Below, piece after piece: positions 28,687 through 38,404 of a stretch of 52,113 nucleotides of DNA (position 1 is the first letter of the stretch; the number at the start of each line of letters is the position of its first letter). A model generated the notes under the pieces. It ran no database searches. It saw nothing but the letters and a program-made list of their open reading frames with translations, and was not told the origin of the DNA. Both the position numbers and the translations under genes were made by a program. This stretch comes from Nitrospira sp. Its GTDB lineage: Bacteria; Nitrospirota; Nitrospiria; Nitrospirales; Nitrospiraceae. The stretch spans positions 8,019 to 60,131 of the forward strand of contig SPAX01000021.1 in assembly GCA_005239475.1 (NCBI GenBank), written 5' to 3'.

Positions 28687-29199
28687 TTATAACGCCGGGC
28701 TCGATTCTCCTTCGAGCTTCTCCTCCGATGCGGTCGCGGCATCATGGAATGCTTCCTGTTCTTCCACTTCCAACATACGCTCGAACATCCGCAACGACGC
28801 GCGCAACCGTTCAACCATGAGCAGTCGCTGTTTCTGAAGCGACGAGAGGTCGCGCTGCGTATCGGTCAGCTCGACTCTGGCCTGACGGATCAACTCGCCG
28901 GCCTTCAGTTCAGCCTCCTTGATGACGAGATCTGCCTCCCGTTGAGCATTCCGCTTCACATCCTCTGCCAGCGATTGCGCAGACAGGAGGGTGCTCGACA
29001 ATGTCGCTTCCGTCCGCTTCAGTTCAGCGAGCTGCTGCTCCAGAAATGTGATCTTTTCTCGCTGAACCGAATTGTCTCGACTCAACAATTCGACCGTCTG
29101 TGCCAATTCTTCAAGGAAGCGATTGACCTCTTCCTTGTCGTACCCGCGAAAGCCGACCTTGAACACCATTTGTTGGATATCGAGCGGAGTAATTCTCAT
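28687..29199 (-). CDS. divIVA: DivIVA domain protein
   Basis: MRITPLDIQQMVFKVGFRGYDKEEVNRFLEELAQTVE. Confidence 0.93.
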   Translation of the reverse strand: MRITPLDIQQMVFKVGFRGYDKEEVNRFLEELAQTVELLSRDNSVQREKITFLEQQLAELKRTEATLSSTLLSAQSLAEDVKRNAQREADLVIKEAELKAGELIRQARVELTDTQRDLSSLQKQRLLMVERLRASLRMFERMLEVEEQEAFHDAATASEEKLEGESSPAL

Positions 29200-29218
29200 G
29201 GCATCCCCCATGGTCATA

Positions 29219-29515
29219 TCAGTTCATCCTCATGGCTAATTCCTTGAGTGATTGCACAACCGCGATCTGCAAAAAAGTAATGATCAGAATCACGATGATT
29301 GGCGACAGATCGATCCCCATTCGCAATCCGACCCATCGACGAATCGGCGATAAAACAGGTTCGGTCGCACGACCGAGAAATTGCACGATTGGATTCCACG
29401 GATCTGGATTGACCCACGAGATCAGGGCACGCGCAATGATCACCCACATATAGAGCCACAGCACATAGTCAAGGATGGTCGCCGCCGCCGAAAGAGCATT
29501 GCCTGCGACAAACAT
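29219..29515 (-). CDS. yggT: YggT family membrane protein
   Basis: YVLWLYMWVIIARALISWVNPDPWNPIVQFLGRATEPVLSPIRRW. Confidence 0.93.
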   Translation of the reverse strand: MFVAGNALSAAATILDYVLWLYMWVIIARALISWVNPDPWNPIVQFLGRATEPVLSPIRRWVGLRMGIDLSPIIVILIITFLQIAVVQSLKELAMRMN

Positions 29516-30321
29516 CAGCCTCCCAACTCCTTCGATCGTATCGTAGCCGCTTCGACAGCCGCCATCAACGTAGCACGGAATCCCCCCTGTTCGAGCTGAT
29601 GAAGCCCGGCGATGGTCGTGCCACCGGGAGACGCCACTCGATCTTTCAATTGAGCGGGGTGCACCCCTGATTCGAGCACCAACCGAGCCGCGCCGAACAC
29701 CGTCTGAGCGGCAAGGAGTTCGGCGGTCTGCCTCGGCAAGCCCATCATCACCCCTCCATCCGCCAACGCTTCAATGGCCTGAAATACATAGGCCGGCCCA
29801 CTACCACTCAGTCCGGTCACCGCATCCATCAATCGTTCCTCAACCAGCACCACTCGGCCGACCACTTCGAATACCGCTCGAGCTAGACGACTGTCATCTT
29901 CAGAGACCGCGCTGCCCAGGGCAAGGGCGGTCATACCCTCTCGGACCAATGCCGGAGTATTCGGCATCGCACGTACGACCCGCGTCGCTCCGGAAATCTG
30001 TTCTGCGATAGTCCGAATCGTAACCCCTGCCACAATAGATATCACAAGGGCATGGGCCAGGGTCGGGCCAAGCTCACTGAGCACAGCAGGAAGCGTCTGA
30101 GGCTTCACCGCCAAAATAACCACATCCGCCCACGAGACCGCCTCACGGTTCGCGGAACCAACCCGAATACCAAATTGACTCTTCAAGCGATCGCGGCGCT
30201 CAACGACGGGATCCGTTGCCCATATCGACTCCGCAGGACACACCTGTCCAGAGAGGAGACCTCCGATCATGGCCTCAGCCATCTGGCCCCCACCGATGAA
30301 CGTGATCTTGCTCGTGATCAC
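29515..30321 (-). CDS. proC: Pyrroline-5-carboxylate reductase
   Basis: ITFIGGGQMAEAMIGGLLSGQ…VRAMPNTPALVREGMTAL…TGLSGSGPAYVFQAIEALADGGV; GTG start. Confidence 0.95.
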   Translation of the reverse strand: MITSKITFIGGGQMAEAMIGGLLSGQVCPAESIWATDPVVERRDRLKSQFGIRVGSANREAVSWADVVILAVKPQTLPAVLSELGPTLAHALVISIVAGVTIRTIAEQISGATRVVRAMPNTPALVREGMTALALGSAVSEDDSRLARAVFEVVGRVVLVEERLMDAVTGLSGSGPAYVFQAIEALADGGVMMGLPRQTAELLAAQTVFGAARLVLESGVHPAQLKDRVASPGGTTIAGLHQLEQGGFRATLMAAVEAATIRSKELGG

Positions 30322-30325
30322 TGGG

Positions 30326-30652
30326 CTAGGCACACCGCGCTCCAAAAATAGCCGTGCCGACTCGCACCATCGTAGCCCCCTCTTCGACTGCAACGTGAGA
30401 ACCGTTTGGCATATCCATCGAGAGTGCCTCCAAAGAGACGGCACTGATCGGTTGGCGTGCGTGGCGCAGCGCCAACTCACGCAGACGACGGGAGTAGAGA
30501 CGAGCCTGTTCCGGATAGCTGGTAGGAGATGGAATGGCCATGAGCCCTTTCACTGCTGCATGGGGCAAGGCCCTTAACCCCGGCATCGCTCCATCAAGCT
30601 CATACGGAAGTAACATGGCCTTCGTCGCCTCCCCTTCAAGATTCACTTCTAA
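30326..30652 (-). pseudogene. yggS: C-terminal half of YggS/YlmE-type PLP homeostasis protein; N-terminal half missing
   Basis: ILLEVNLEGEATKAMLLP…GLMAIPSPT…LSMDMPNGSHVAVEEGATMVRVGTAIFG; only about 106 aa, and the frame upstream runs into a family-1 repeat and then a stop. Confidence 0.85.
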
Positions 30653-30750
30653 CAGGATGCTGAATAAGTCCGCCAGCAGAGTTCTCGCAACGTTCAGACC
30701 GTCAACGGGGACCCAGCCGCCTCATCACTCGGCGGCGCGCACGGACTCAG
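30653..30750. repeat. Dispersed element, family 1 (one-ended copy)
   Basis: CAGGATGCTGAATAAGTCCGCCAGCAGAGTTCTCGCAACGTTCAGACCGTCAAC matches the reverse complement of 7030-7081; inner part matches 17010-17049. Confidence 0.88.
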
Positions 30751-30838
30751 CCATAGCTGAAGCGCCGTCTCTCGAAAGTTCGAAGGTATTGTACCCAAAC
30801 CGCCGGGCAAATGTCAGCGCGCACACCCAGACCAGCTC

Positions 30839-31579
30839 CTATCGGTTAGAGAGCAGGGCAATTCCGCTTACCATCGTCCCATTCACCCGACCTTCCCGTC
30901 TATAGGAATAAAAGAGCTGATCCTGGCAGATCGTGCAGAGATTCACCGACGAAACAGAGGGTGCGGACACACCCTCTCCTTCCACTTGCCGACGGATCAG
31001 GGCCTTGAGATCCAGTCGAGCCTTGTGCCCTCGATACTCCCGCACAACCAACTCCCAATCAGGCAATCCCATTCGGAGCTGGTCGAGCACTGGATCGTCC
31101 ACTTCATAGCAGCAGGGACCGGCCGAGGGTCCAATACTGACTCGCAGATCCGACCGCATCGATCCGAATCTGGTCGCCATCAGCGTAATCGTCTTCGGAA
31201 CAATCCCTGCGGCTGCGCCCCGCCAACCGGCATGAATCGCCGCCACAACACGCCGATGTGGGTCATGCACGAGCACAGGGACACAATCCGCCGTGCGCAC
31301 GGCCACCGTCACGCCGGGTTGATCGGTCACCAGCGCGTCCCACCCACCAGGGAACTGATCCGACTCAGTGAGTGGACGATCCACCACCAAGGCATCGGTC
31401 CCATGCACTTGCTTGACGGACAGCAGCCAACCACGCCCCTGCGCCCCAGACTGACGAGCGGGCACTCCTACATCGAGTGCCAGCGAGTCCGCATGACTGC
31501 GCGTGCCGAAAAAATGTCGGACGCCGTCGCGCGCGGACGCGAAGGCAGGAACCGTGATGACCGCTGCGCTCATGGCCAT
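30839..31579 (-). CDS. pgeF: Polyphenol oxidase/laccase-domain family protein (YfiH/YlmD)
   Basis: LSVKQVHGTDALVVD…VAVRTADCVPVLVHDPHRRVVAAIHAGWRGAAAGIV. Confidence 0.94.
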   Translation of the reverse strand: MAMSAAVITVPAFASARDGVRHFFGTRSHADSLALDVGVPARQSGAQGRGWLLSVKQVHGTDALVVDRPLTESDQFPGGWDALVTDQPGVTVAVRTADCVPVLVHDPHRRVVAAIHAGWRGAAAGIVPKTITLMATRFGSMRSDLRVSIGPSAGPCCYEVDDPVLDQLRMGLPDWELVVREYRGHKARLDLKALIRRQVEGEGVSAPSVSSVNLCTICQDQLFYSYRREGRVNGTMVSGIALLSNR

Positions 31580-31617
31580 ACTCCGCTCAGACTACTCAAC
31601 CCTACAGACCTGTCGGC

Positions 31618-32817
31618 TCAGTCGACCTGCTTGCGCAGGAACGTGGGCACATCCCACTCATCATCAGTGACCGCCGTAGTTCGCTCCATCGATTCTCTTC
31701 CATCTCCCATCCGCCGCAAGAAGGTCGGACGGTCGAGATCTTTGAAGGGCCGCTCCGCATACGATCGTTCTCCCGTCGTCTGGCCTGTGCCGGTCATCGT
31801 CTGTTGCCCGGTGCGGGAAGTCCGAGCCGCAGCCACGGGAATGGGAGCAGACTGCTCCTCCCGTTCAAATCCGGTGGCAATCACCGTCACGACCAGGTCG
31901 TCGCCCATATCGGGGTTGATCACCTGTCCGACAATGATATTGGCTTCAGGATCGGCTGTCTGTTGGACAATCGTGGCCGCTTCCTCAATTTCGTGCAGCG
32001 ACATGTTGGGTCCGCCGGTGATATTCAGCAACACACCACGCGCGCCCTCCACGCTGCCTTCCTCCAATAATGGACTGCAAATCGCCTTTTGCGCCGCTTC
32101 GATCGCCCGATTCGTTCCGCGCGCCACCCCCATGCCCATCACGGCGCGACCCGTATGCGACATCACAGTGCGGACATCGGCGAAGTCCACGTTTACATGG
32201 CCGGTGGTCGTGATCACATCCGCAATCCCTTGAATAGCCTGTCGGAGGACATCATCGGCCACCTTGAAGGCTTCGAGTAGCGGCGTTGCTTTGTCGACGA
32301 TGCCGAGCAATCGCTGATTCGGGATCACGAGCAAGGTATCCACATGGCGACGGAGATCGCGAATCCCTTCATCCGCATAAACCATCCGGCGATGACCTTC
32401 GTATGAAAAAGGCTTTGTCACGACCCCGACCGTCAAGATCCCGAGTTCGCGCGCAATGCTCGCCACGATCGGTGCGGCACCCGTCCCGGTTCCACCGCCC
32501 ATACCCGCAGTCACGAACACCATGTCGGCTCCCTCAAGACACTCCCGAATCTGATCTTTGCTTTCTAACGCCGAGTCTTTTCCAACTTCCGGCTTCGCCC
32601 CGGCGCCGAGTCCCCTGGTCCGCTCAGGACCCAGTTGAACCTTATACGACGCCTGCGATCGATCCAACGCCTGGAGATCGGTATTCGCCGCGATGAAATC
32701 GACCCGCGCCAATCCGGACGTGATCATGGTGTTAAGGGCGTTGCACCCGGCGCCACCGACACCGATCACTTTGATCCGAACGGGGGACACGACATCCTCT
32801 TCAAATGAAAACATCAA
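31618..32817 (-). CDS. ftsZ: Cell division protein FtsZ
   Basis: [18 protein letters not shown]…[23 protein letters not shown]-terminal [11 protein letters not shown]. Confidence 0.99.
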   Translation of the reverse strand: MMFSFEEDVVSPVRIKVIGVGGAGCNALNTMITSGLARVDFIAANTDLQALDRSQASYKVQLGPERTRGLGAGAKPEVGKDSALESKDQIRECLEGADMVFVTAGMGGGTGTGAAPIVASIARELGILTVGVVTKPFSYEGHRRMVYADEGIRDLRRHVDTLLVIPNQRLLGIVDKATPLLEAFKVADDVLRQAIQGIADVITTTGHVNVDFADVRTVMSHTGRAVMGMGVARGTNRAIEAAQKAICSPLLEEGSVEGARGVLLNITGGPNMSLHEIEEAATIVQQTADPEANIIVGQVINPDMGDDLVVTVIATGFEREEQSAPIPVAAARTSRTGQQTMTGTGQTTGERSYAERPFKDLDRPTFLRRMGDGRESMERTTAVTDDEWDVPTFLRKQVD

Positions 32818-32868
32818 GACACCTCCCTTGATAGAATCCGCGTAACGGCCATCCGCCTCGCGGAATGG

Positions 32869-34113
32869 TTAAAAGAACTCGAACATCCAGGACTTCATAC
32901 GATCGAATACCTTATGCATCGGCCTCCCGCTGCGCAGGCCAGCCGTGGCCATCTCCTCAACATGGTGCCGGGCATGGAGCAACAGGCCGACGCCCGTGGC
33001 ATGCATGGGATTACTGACGATGTCGCGCAGCCCTCCGATCCCACTGGGTGCGCCGCGGCGAGCCGGAAGATTCAGAACCTGCTCTGCCGCATCGGGCATC
33101 CCTTCCAACAACGACGTTCCACCTGTAATCACCGCCCCTGCCCCCAGCATGCCCTCGTAGCCGGCACGCGCGATTTCCCGGCGAACCAGCTCGAATATTT
33201 CTTCGACACGCGGCTCAAGAATCTCGGCAATGTCACGGCGCGAAAACGTTCGTGCAGGACGGTCCCCGACCGACGGGACTTCCACCGTTTCATGGCCCTG
33301 CACCAGTCCTGTTCGGGCGATCCCGCGCAGCAGCTTGATCTTCTCGGCTTCGGTCTGAGAGGTCAGCAGCCCGATCGCGAGATCCTTCGTCAGATTCTGC
33401 CCGCCGATCGGCAAGACCGCGGAGTGCCGAATACTCCCATCGAGGAAAATCGCAAGGTCGGTCGTTCCACCACCGAGATCGACCATGACGACCCCCAGGT
33501 CGCGCTCTTCCTGGCTGAGGACGGCCTCACTGGAAGCCAAAGGCTGCAGCACGATATCCACGACATCGAGCCCCGCGCGATTCACGCACTTGATGATGTT
33601 CTGCGCTGAAGTCACGGCGCCGGTAATCACATGCACGTTGACTTCGAGACGGTTTCCGGACAGACCCAACGGCTCCCGAACCCCCTCTTGTCCGTCCACC
33701 ATGAATTCACGAGGCAGCACATGAAGAATCCGTCGTTCATGGGGGATGACCGCCAGAGTCCGCGCGCTCTCGATCGCACGCTGAATATCTTCCCGCGTGA
33801 CTTCTGCCTTTTTGAGCGCCACGACCCCCTTGCAGTTCTCCGCGGAGATGTGGCTGCCAGCGATGCCGGTATAGACGGAATTGATCTGGACCGCCGCCAT
33901 CAGTTCGGCTTCCTCAACCGCCTTCTTGATCGATTCCACGGTACTCTCGATATCGACCACAACGCCTTTACGAAGCCCTCGCGACGGGCTGGATCCGACA
34001 CCGATGATGTTGAGCGTCCCCTCATCGGTGACTTCCGAAACTATGGCGCAGATCTTCGTGGTCCCGATGTCCAACCCCACAAGAATCTGATCACGCTTTG
34101 ACACAGCCCTCAC
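32869..34113 (-). CDS. ftsA: Cell division protein FtsA
   Basis: ILVGLDIGTTKICAIVSEV…GVVMVDLGGGTTDLAIFLDG…C-terminal amphipathic MKSWMFEFF. Confidence 0.98.
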   Translation of the reverse strand: MRAVSKRDQILVGLDIGTTKICAIVSEVTDEGTLNIIGVGSSPSRGLRKGVVVDIESTVESIKKAVEEAELMAAVQINSVYTGIAGSHISAENCKGVVALKKAEVTREDIQRAIESARTLAVIPHERRILHVLPREFMVDGQEGVREPLGLSGNRLEVNVHVITGAVTSAQNIIKCVNRAGLDVVDIVLQPLASSEAVLSQEERDLGVVMVDLGGGTTDLAIFLDGSIRHSAVLPIGGQNLTKDLAIGLLTSQTEAEKIKLLRGIARTGLVQGHETVEVPSVGDRPARTFSRRDIAEILEPRVEEIFELVRREIARAGYEGMLGAGAVITGGTSLLEGMPDAAEQVLNLPARRGAPSGIGGLRDIVSNPMHATGVGLLLHARHHVEEMATAGLRSGRPMHKVFDRMKSWMFEFF

Positions 34114-34979
34114 ACCCTTTCTCGCACAATGACACGGTTGTCATAACGCAGATCGATCTCGCTCACCTCGCGCTTCCGACCATCGAATGAGGCAGTTTTG
34201 AATGACGGTTTCACTTTCCGGAACCGCTCCCACTGATCAACCAGGGAATCGGCACCAAACTGGAATCGCACCCCATTGGCTGACGCCACCACATTTGAAG
34301 AATTCGTGAGATCGACTTCAACACGCCCGTCGAGGGTATTGGCGATGAGCTTGGCCAGTACGACCCCGGACTGAACCGCGTTGCGGACGCGTGCCTCGCC
34401 GCGTTGAAGAGACTGAGGCTCCAACCCGGTCAACAACGGCAGCGTCTGGTCATCCTGCTTGCCCAACTTGGCAAGAAGGTATCCGCTCTCATCGCTCAAC
34501 CAATGATCCCCGCCCGTCCGAATAATGGCAGCCGGCGTGCGTTCCAATACGGTGACATGCAGCAGATGTGGGGGCCTGCGTTCGACCGTCGCCTCCTTAA
34601 CCCAGGCATGCGTCTTCACTCGCTCGGCAAGAAACGCTGTACTGACTTGATGGAGGCCCGTGCCCGGCTTCAAGACGAGCCGCTCCAACACTTCCGGTTT
34701 CGTCACGTGGTGAATCCCCTCAACCTCTACCTCGCGGATTTCCAGCCAGCCCTGAAGAATCGGCCCCATCTCTCGCGTTACCATAGTCAGCCCCCAAGCC
34801 AACGCCGCAAGACCGACGATCCATTTCCCCACCCGCAGCGTACGCCGGCCCCTCGAAAGAAGTTTCTCTCGACGCACCTGTTGCCGCTGATCCGAGAGCT
34901 GACTGGCGCGCGCGCCCCTCCATTGGTTCAGCCGAGGGCCTATGGCATGCACCGTTCGCTTCCGCATGGACAGCTTCAT
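34110..34979 (-). CDS. ftsQ: Cell division protein FtsQ/DivIB
   Basis: POTRA-like REVEVEGIHHVTKPEVLERLVLKPGTGL; position between ddl and ftsA. Confidence 0.92.
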   Translation of the reverse strand: MKLSMRKRTVHAIGPRLNQWRGARASQLSDQRQQVRREKLLSRGRRTLRVGKWIVGLAALAWGLTMVTREMGPILQGWLEIREVEVEGIHHVTKPEVLERLVLKPGTGLHQVSTAFLAERVKTHAWVKEATVERRPPHLLHVTVLERTPAAIIRTGGDHWLSDESGYLLAKLGKQDDQTLPLLTGLEPQSLQRGEARVRNAVQSGVVLAKLIANTLDGRVEVDLTNSSNVVASANGVRFQFGADSLVDQWERFRKVKPSFKTASFDGRKREVSEIDLRYDNRVIVRERV

Positions 34980-35986
34980 GGATTACGTCCTTTCCCTTCC
35001 TGATGCCCGAAGCGGGCGACGCGAACGAGTGCGGACTCGAGAATCCGTTCAGTCAGCTCGTCATAGTCAATCGTGGCTCGCATCGCCGCCATCGGCAGCA
35101 AACTGGTTTCGGTCATGCCCGGTGCCGTATTGATCTCCAACACAAACGGACGGCCTCGCGGGGTAATGCGGAAATCGACCCGGGCCGCTCCTTCACAGCC
35201 CAACACCTCGTAGGTGCGCAGCGCCAACGCGCGAATCTGCCTGGTCACCGCCGCCGTCAATGGCGCAGGGCAGAGGTACTGCGTTTTCCCCTTTTCATAC
35301 TTCGCTGCAAAATCATAGAACCCTCCCGGCGCCACAATTTCCACGGCAGGAAGCACCAATGGAGAAACCTCGTGCCGCCCGATGATCGAGACCGTGACCT
35401 CGTGCCCCGGAATGTAGGCCTCGACCATCGCATCCGTATCGTAGCAATGGGCCAAGGCCAGCGCGTCATGCCATTGCGAGGGCTTCCGCACGATGGTGAC
35501 GCCAATCGTGGACCCTTGCGACGCAGGTTTCACTACGACCGGCCAACGCAACTTCGCTGCCCGCAACAGGGTGGCGCTTGAGACCTTCTTCCCGCGCTTT
35601 ACAACGGTGCCGGCTGGCACGGGAATACCCGCTGAGGCCAAGAGTGTTTTCGTCGTCACTTTATGCATGCCGATCGCGCTGGCCTGGATGCCGGATCCGG
35701 TGTAGGGAATTCCCAGGGTTTCCAAGAATCCTTGAATCGCGCCGTCTTCCCCGCCTGGTCCGTGCAACGCGAGAAACGCCAGGTCGATCTTCTGATCGTA
35801 CAGATCCTGAGAGAGCGTCGCGCCGACATCGATGGCCACCGCATTGTAGCCACGGCGAACCAGCGACCGATGGACCGCGGCGCCTGTCCGGAGCGAGACG
35901 TCACGCTCGGCTGATTGCCCACCCATCAATACCCCGATACGGGCACGGGTCAAAAGGGGTCGCTCTGTTAAGCGAGGCTCGCTCAT
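34976..35986 (-). CDS. ddl: D-alanine--D-alanine ligase
   Basis: IGVLMGGQSAERDVSLRTGAAV…LALHGPGGEDGAIQGFLE…FVLEINTAPGMTETSLLPMAA. Confidence 0.97.
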   Translation of the reverse strand: MSEPRLTERPLLTRARIGVLMGGQSAERDVSLRTGAAVHRSLVRRGYNAVAIDVGATLSQDLYDQKIDLAFLALHGPGGEDGAIQGFLETLGIPYTGSGIQASAIGMHKVTTKTLLASAGIPVPAGTVVKRGKKVSSATLLRAAKLRWPVVVKPASQGSTIGVTIVRKPSQWHDALALAHCYDTDAMVEAYIPGHEVTVSIIGRHEVSPLVLPAVEIVAPGGFYDFAAKYEKGKTQYLCPAPLTAAVTRQIRALALRTYEVLGCEGAARVDFRITPRGRPFVLEINTAPGMTETSLLPMAAMRATIDYDELTERILESALVRVARFGHQEGKGRNP

Positions 35987-35990
35987 ACCG

Positions 35991-36941
35991 CTACGTCTCT
36001 CCTACAATTTTGAGTTCGAGATCTAACCGCACACCAGTCCGACGGCGAATGGTGCTGCGAACCTCCCCAATCAGCGCAATCACGTCCGCCGCGCGCGCCT
36101 GCCCCCGGTTGACCATGAAGTTGGCATGCTTCAATGAGACTTCCGCATCGCCGACGCGTGCCCCCTTGAGGCCGACCGCCTCGATCAACCGGCCGGCAGA
36201 ATCGTTCGGAGGATTCTTGAATACACAACCCGCGCTCGGCATCGCGAGCGGCTGCGTGTCCCGTCGATAGCGGAGATAGTCCTTGACCACTCGCTCAATC
36301 TCCGATCGGACCCCTTGCGTTAATTGAAGCCACACCCCCACGACGATGCCGCGAGGCAGCAAGGCCCGTCGATACTCGAACCTCACCTGGGCAGCCTCCA
36401 CTTCTATGATCCGGCCTGTCATGGTCACCATACGAACGGCCTTGATCGAATCCTTCATTTCCCCGAGCTTCGTGCCGGCGTTCATCACCACACAGCCGGC
36501 CACCGTACCGGGAATTCCCGCCGCCCATTCCAATCCCGCAAGGGAGTGGCGGATGGCGTATCCGATCAATGTCGGCATCCCGACTCCCCCTTCGGCATAG
36601 AGGACAGACCCCGGTTCTTCTTTGATCCCCCGCAACCGCACCAGGCTGACCACGATGCCACGGATGCCCCCGTCCCGGATGAGCAGATTCGTCCCACCCA
36701 GGACAAACAACGGGATCTTACGGGCGCGCGCCTGCTTGACCACCAGACAGACATCCTCAATGTCAGCCGGTTCCACCACGACATCCGCCGGCCCTCCAAT
36801 CTTGAACGAGGTGTACTCTCGCAACGGAGCCTGGAAGGATACGGATCCCCGGAGACCTGCCACCGCACCCCGCACATCTGCCCGCGTAAATCGCGCATGC
36901 ACTCTCGCAGCTGTCGTGACAGGCCGACCTCCTCGCTTCAT
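35991..36941 (-). CDS. murB: UDP-N-acetylenolpyruvoylglucosamine reductase
   Basis: YTSFKIGGPADVVVEP…VLGGTNLLIRDGGIRG…GIPGTVAGCVVMNAG…PSAGCVFKNP. Confidence 0.97.
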   Translation of the reverse strand: MKRGGRPVTTAARVHARFTRADVRGAVAGLRGSVSFQAPLREYTSFKIGGPADVVVEPADIEDVCLVVKQARARKIPLFVLGGTNLLIRDGGIRGIVVSLVRLRGIKEEPGSVLYAEGGVGMPTLIGYAIRHSLAGLEWAAGIPGTVAGCVVMNAGTKLGEMKDSIKAVRMVTMTGRIIEVEAAQVRFEYRRALLPRGIVVGVWLQLTQGVRSEIERVVKDYLRYRRDTQPLAMPSAGCVFKNPPNDSAGRLIEAVGLKGARVGDAEVSLKHANFMVNRGQARAADVIALIGEVRSTIRRRTGVRLDLELKIVGET

Positions 36942-36945
36942 AGCA

Positions 36946-38337
36946 TCATGCGGTGGGGGCCAATCGGGCCAACAGTCCAAGCCCGGTCTTCCAGATATCC
37001 CCCGCCCCCATTGTGATGACGAGATCCCCCGGTTTCAGATAGGGCAGCACCTGATCCACCAACATGTCTTTTTGTTCCACAAAGGTCACGGACGGATGGC
37101 CGGCCGCACGAACAATATCGGCCAACTTGGCTCCGGACACCCCGGGAATCGGTTGCTCCCCTGCCGCATAAATTTCCGTCAAGAACAGTACATCCGATTG
37201 CTCGAACGCGTTCGCAAAATCCTCCAACAAGTCTCGCGTCCTGGTATAGCGATGCGGCTGAAACAGTACCACCAAGCGCCGGTCCCCCCACCCTTGCTTC
37301 GCCGCGGCCAGGGTGGCCTTGATCTCAGTCGGATGATGCCCGTAATCGTCCACGACCATGATCCCATTGGCTTCCCCTCGCAGATGAAAGCGACGCTCTA
37401 CCCCGGCATAGGCCGCCAGCGCTTTCCTGATGAGATCCACCGGCACATCCAATTCGATGCCGATCGCAATCGCCACGAGCGCGTTGGAGACATTGTGGCG
37501 GCCGGGCACCGCCAGGCGGAACGGGCCCAGATTGCGCCCACGGAACTGCGCCCGAAACTCAGCGCCCCATTGGTTCAAGTTGATTTCTGTCGCAAAGAAG
37601 TCCGGCGTGACACCCTCACGCTCACTGAGCCCGTAGGTCTGATAGCGCTTCACGATATTTGGGAAGAGCGCTCTGAGCCGATCATCGTCCGCACACAACA
37701 CGGCCAACCCATAGAACGGCACCTTATTAATAAACTCGAGAAAGCACTCGTTGATCCGCTCCATGCTGCCGTAGTGTTCGAGATGTTCCCGGTCAAGATT
37801 CGTGACCGCGGCGATAGTCGGAGACAGACGGAGAAACGACCCATCGCTCTCATCTGCTTCCGCCACAAGGAGATCGCCTCGGCCAAGGCGGGCATGACTC
37901 CCCAGCGCATTCACTTTGCCCCCGATCACCATGGTGGGATCCAACCCGCCCTGTGCCAGCACATTGGCCACCATCGACGTCGTCGTGGTCTTCCCGTGGG
38001 CGCCGGCAATGGCGACCCCGAACTTCAGTCGCATCAGCTCCGCTAGCATCTCGGCCCGAGGAATCACGGGAATCTTCTTTGTCTTCGCCGCCACGACCTC
38101 GGGGTTCTGTGCCGACACGGCGGAGGAGATGACCACCACTTGAGCCTCCCCTACATTCGATTCCTGATGGCCGACAAAGATGCGTCCGCCGAGTTCTTCC
38201 AATCTCCGCGTCGTATCGGAGGCCTGCAAATCCGAGCCCGTCACTTTATATCCCAGCGTCAACAACACCTCGGCGATGCCGCTCATCCCCGATCCCCCGA
38301 TTCCGACTAGATGGATCTGCTGCGTCTTACGAAACAT
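36946..38337 (-). CDS. murC: UDP-N-acetylmuramate--L-alanine ligase
   Basis: MFRKTQQIHLVGIGGSGMSGIAEVLL…AGAHGKTTTTSMVANVL…VVDDYGHHPTEIKATL. Confidence 0.97.
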   Translation of the reverse strand: MFRKTQQIHLVGIGGSGMSGIAEVLLTLGYKVTGSDLQASDTTRRLEELGGRIFVGHQESNVGEAQVVVISSAVSAQNPEVVAAKTKKIPVIPRAEMLAELMRLKFGVAIAGAHGKTTTTSMVANVLAQGGLDPTMVIGGKVNALGSHARLGRGDLLVAEADESDGSFLRLSPTIAAVTNLDREHLEHYGSMERINECFLEFINKVPFYGLAVLCADDDRLRALFPNIVKRYQTYGLSEREGVTPDFFATEINLNQWGAEFRAQFRGRNLGPFRLAVPGRHNVSNALVAIAIGIELDVPVDLIRKALAAYAGVERRFHLRGEANGIMVVDDYGHHPTEIKATLAAAKQGWGDRRLVVLFQPHRYTRTRDLLEDFANAFEQSDVLFLTEIYAAGEQPIPGVSGAKLADIVRAAGHPSVTFVEQKDMLVDQVLPYLKPGDLVITMGAGDIWKTGLGLLARLAPTA

Positions 38338-38404
38338 CGGCGCGCGCCTTACTCCACCGGCCGGTGGATACAAATGTGACCCCTGTCCGCGTTGCCCAAT
38401 ACCA

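Noticed and set aside
30986-32233. 415-aa plus-strand ORF opposite pgeF/ftsZ
   Set aside because: Shadow ORF; composition rich in Arg/Ser/Pro/His without domain motifs, and the opposite strand encodes FtsZ.
36622-38046. 474-aa plus-strand ORF opposite murB/murC
   Set aside because: Shadow ORF over two well-supported Mur genes.
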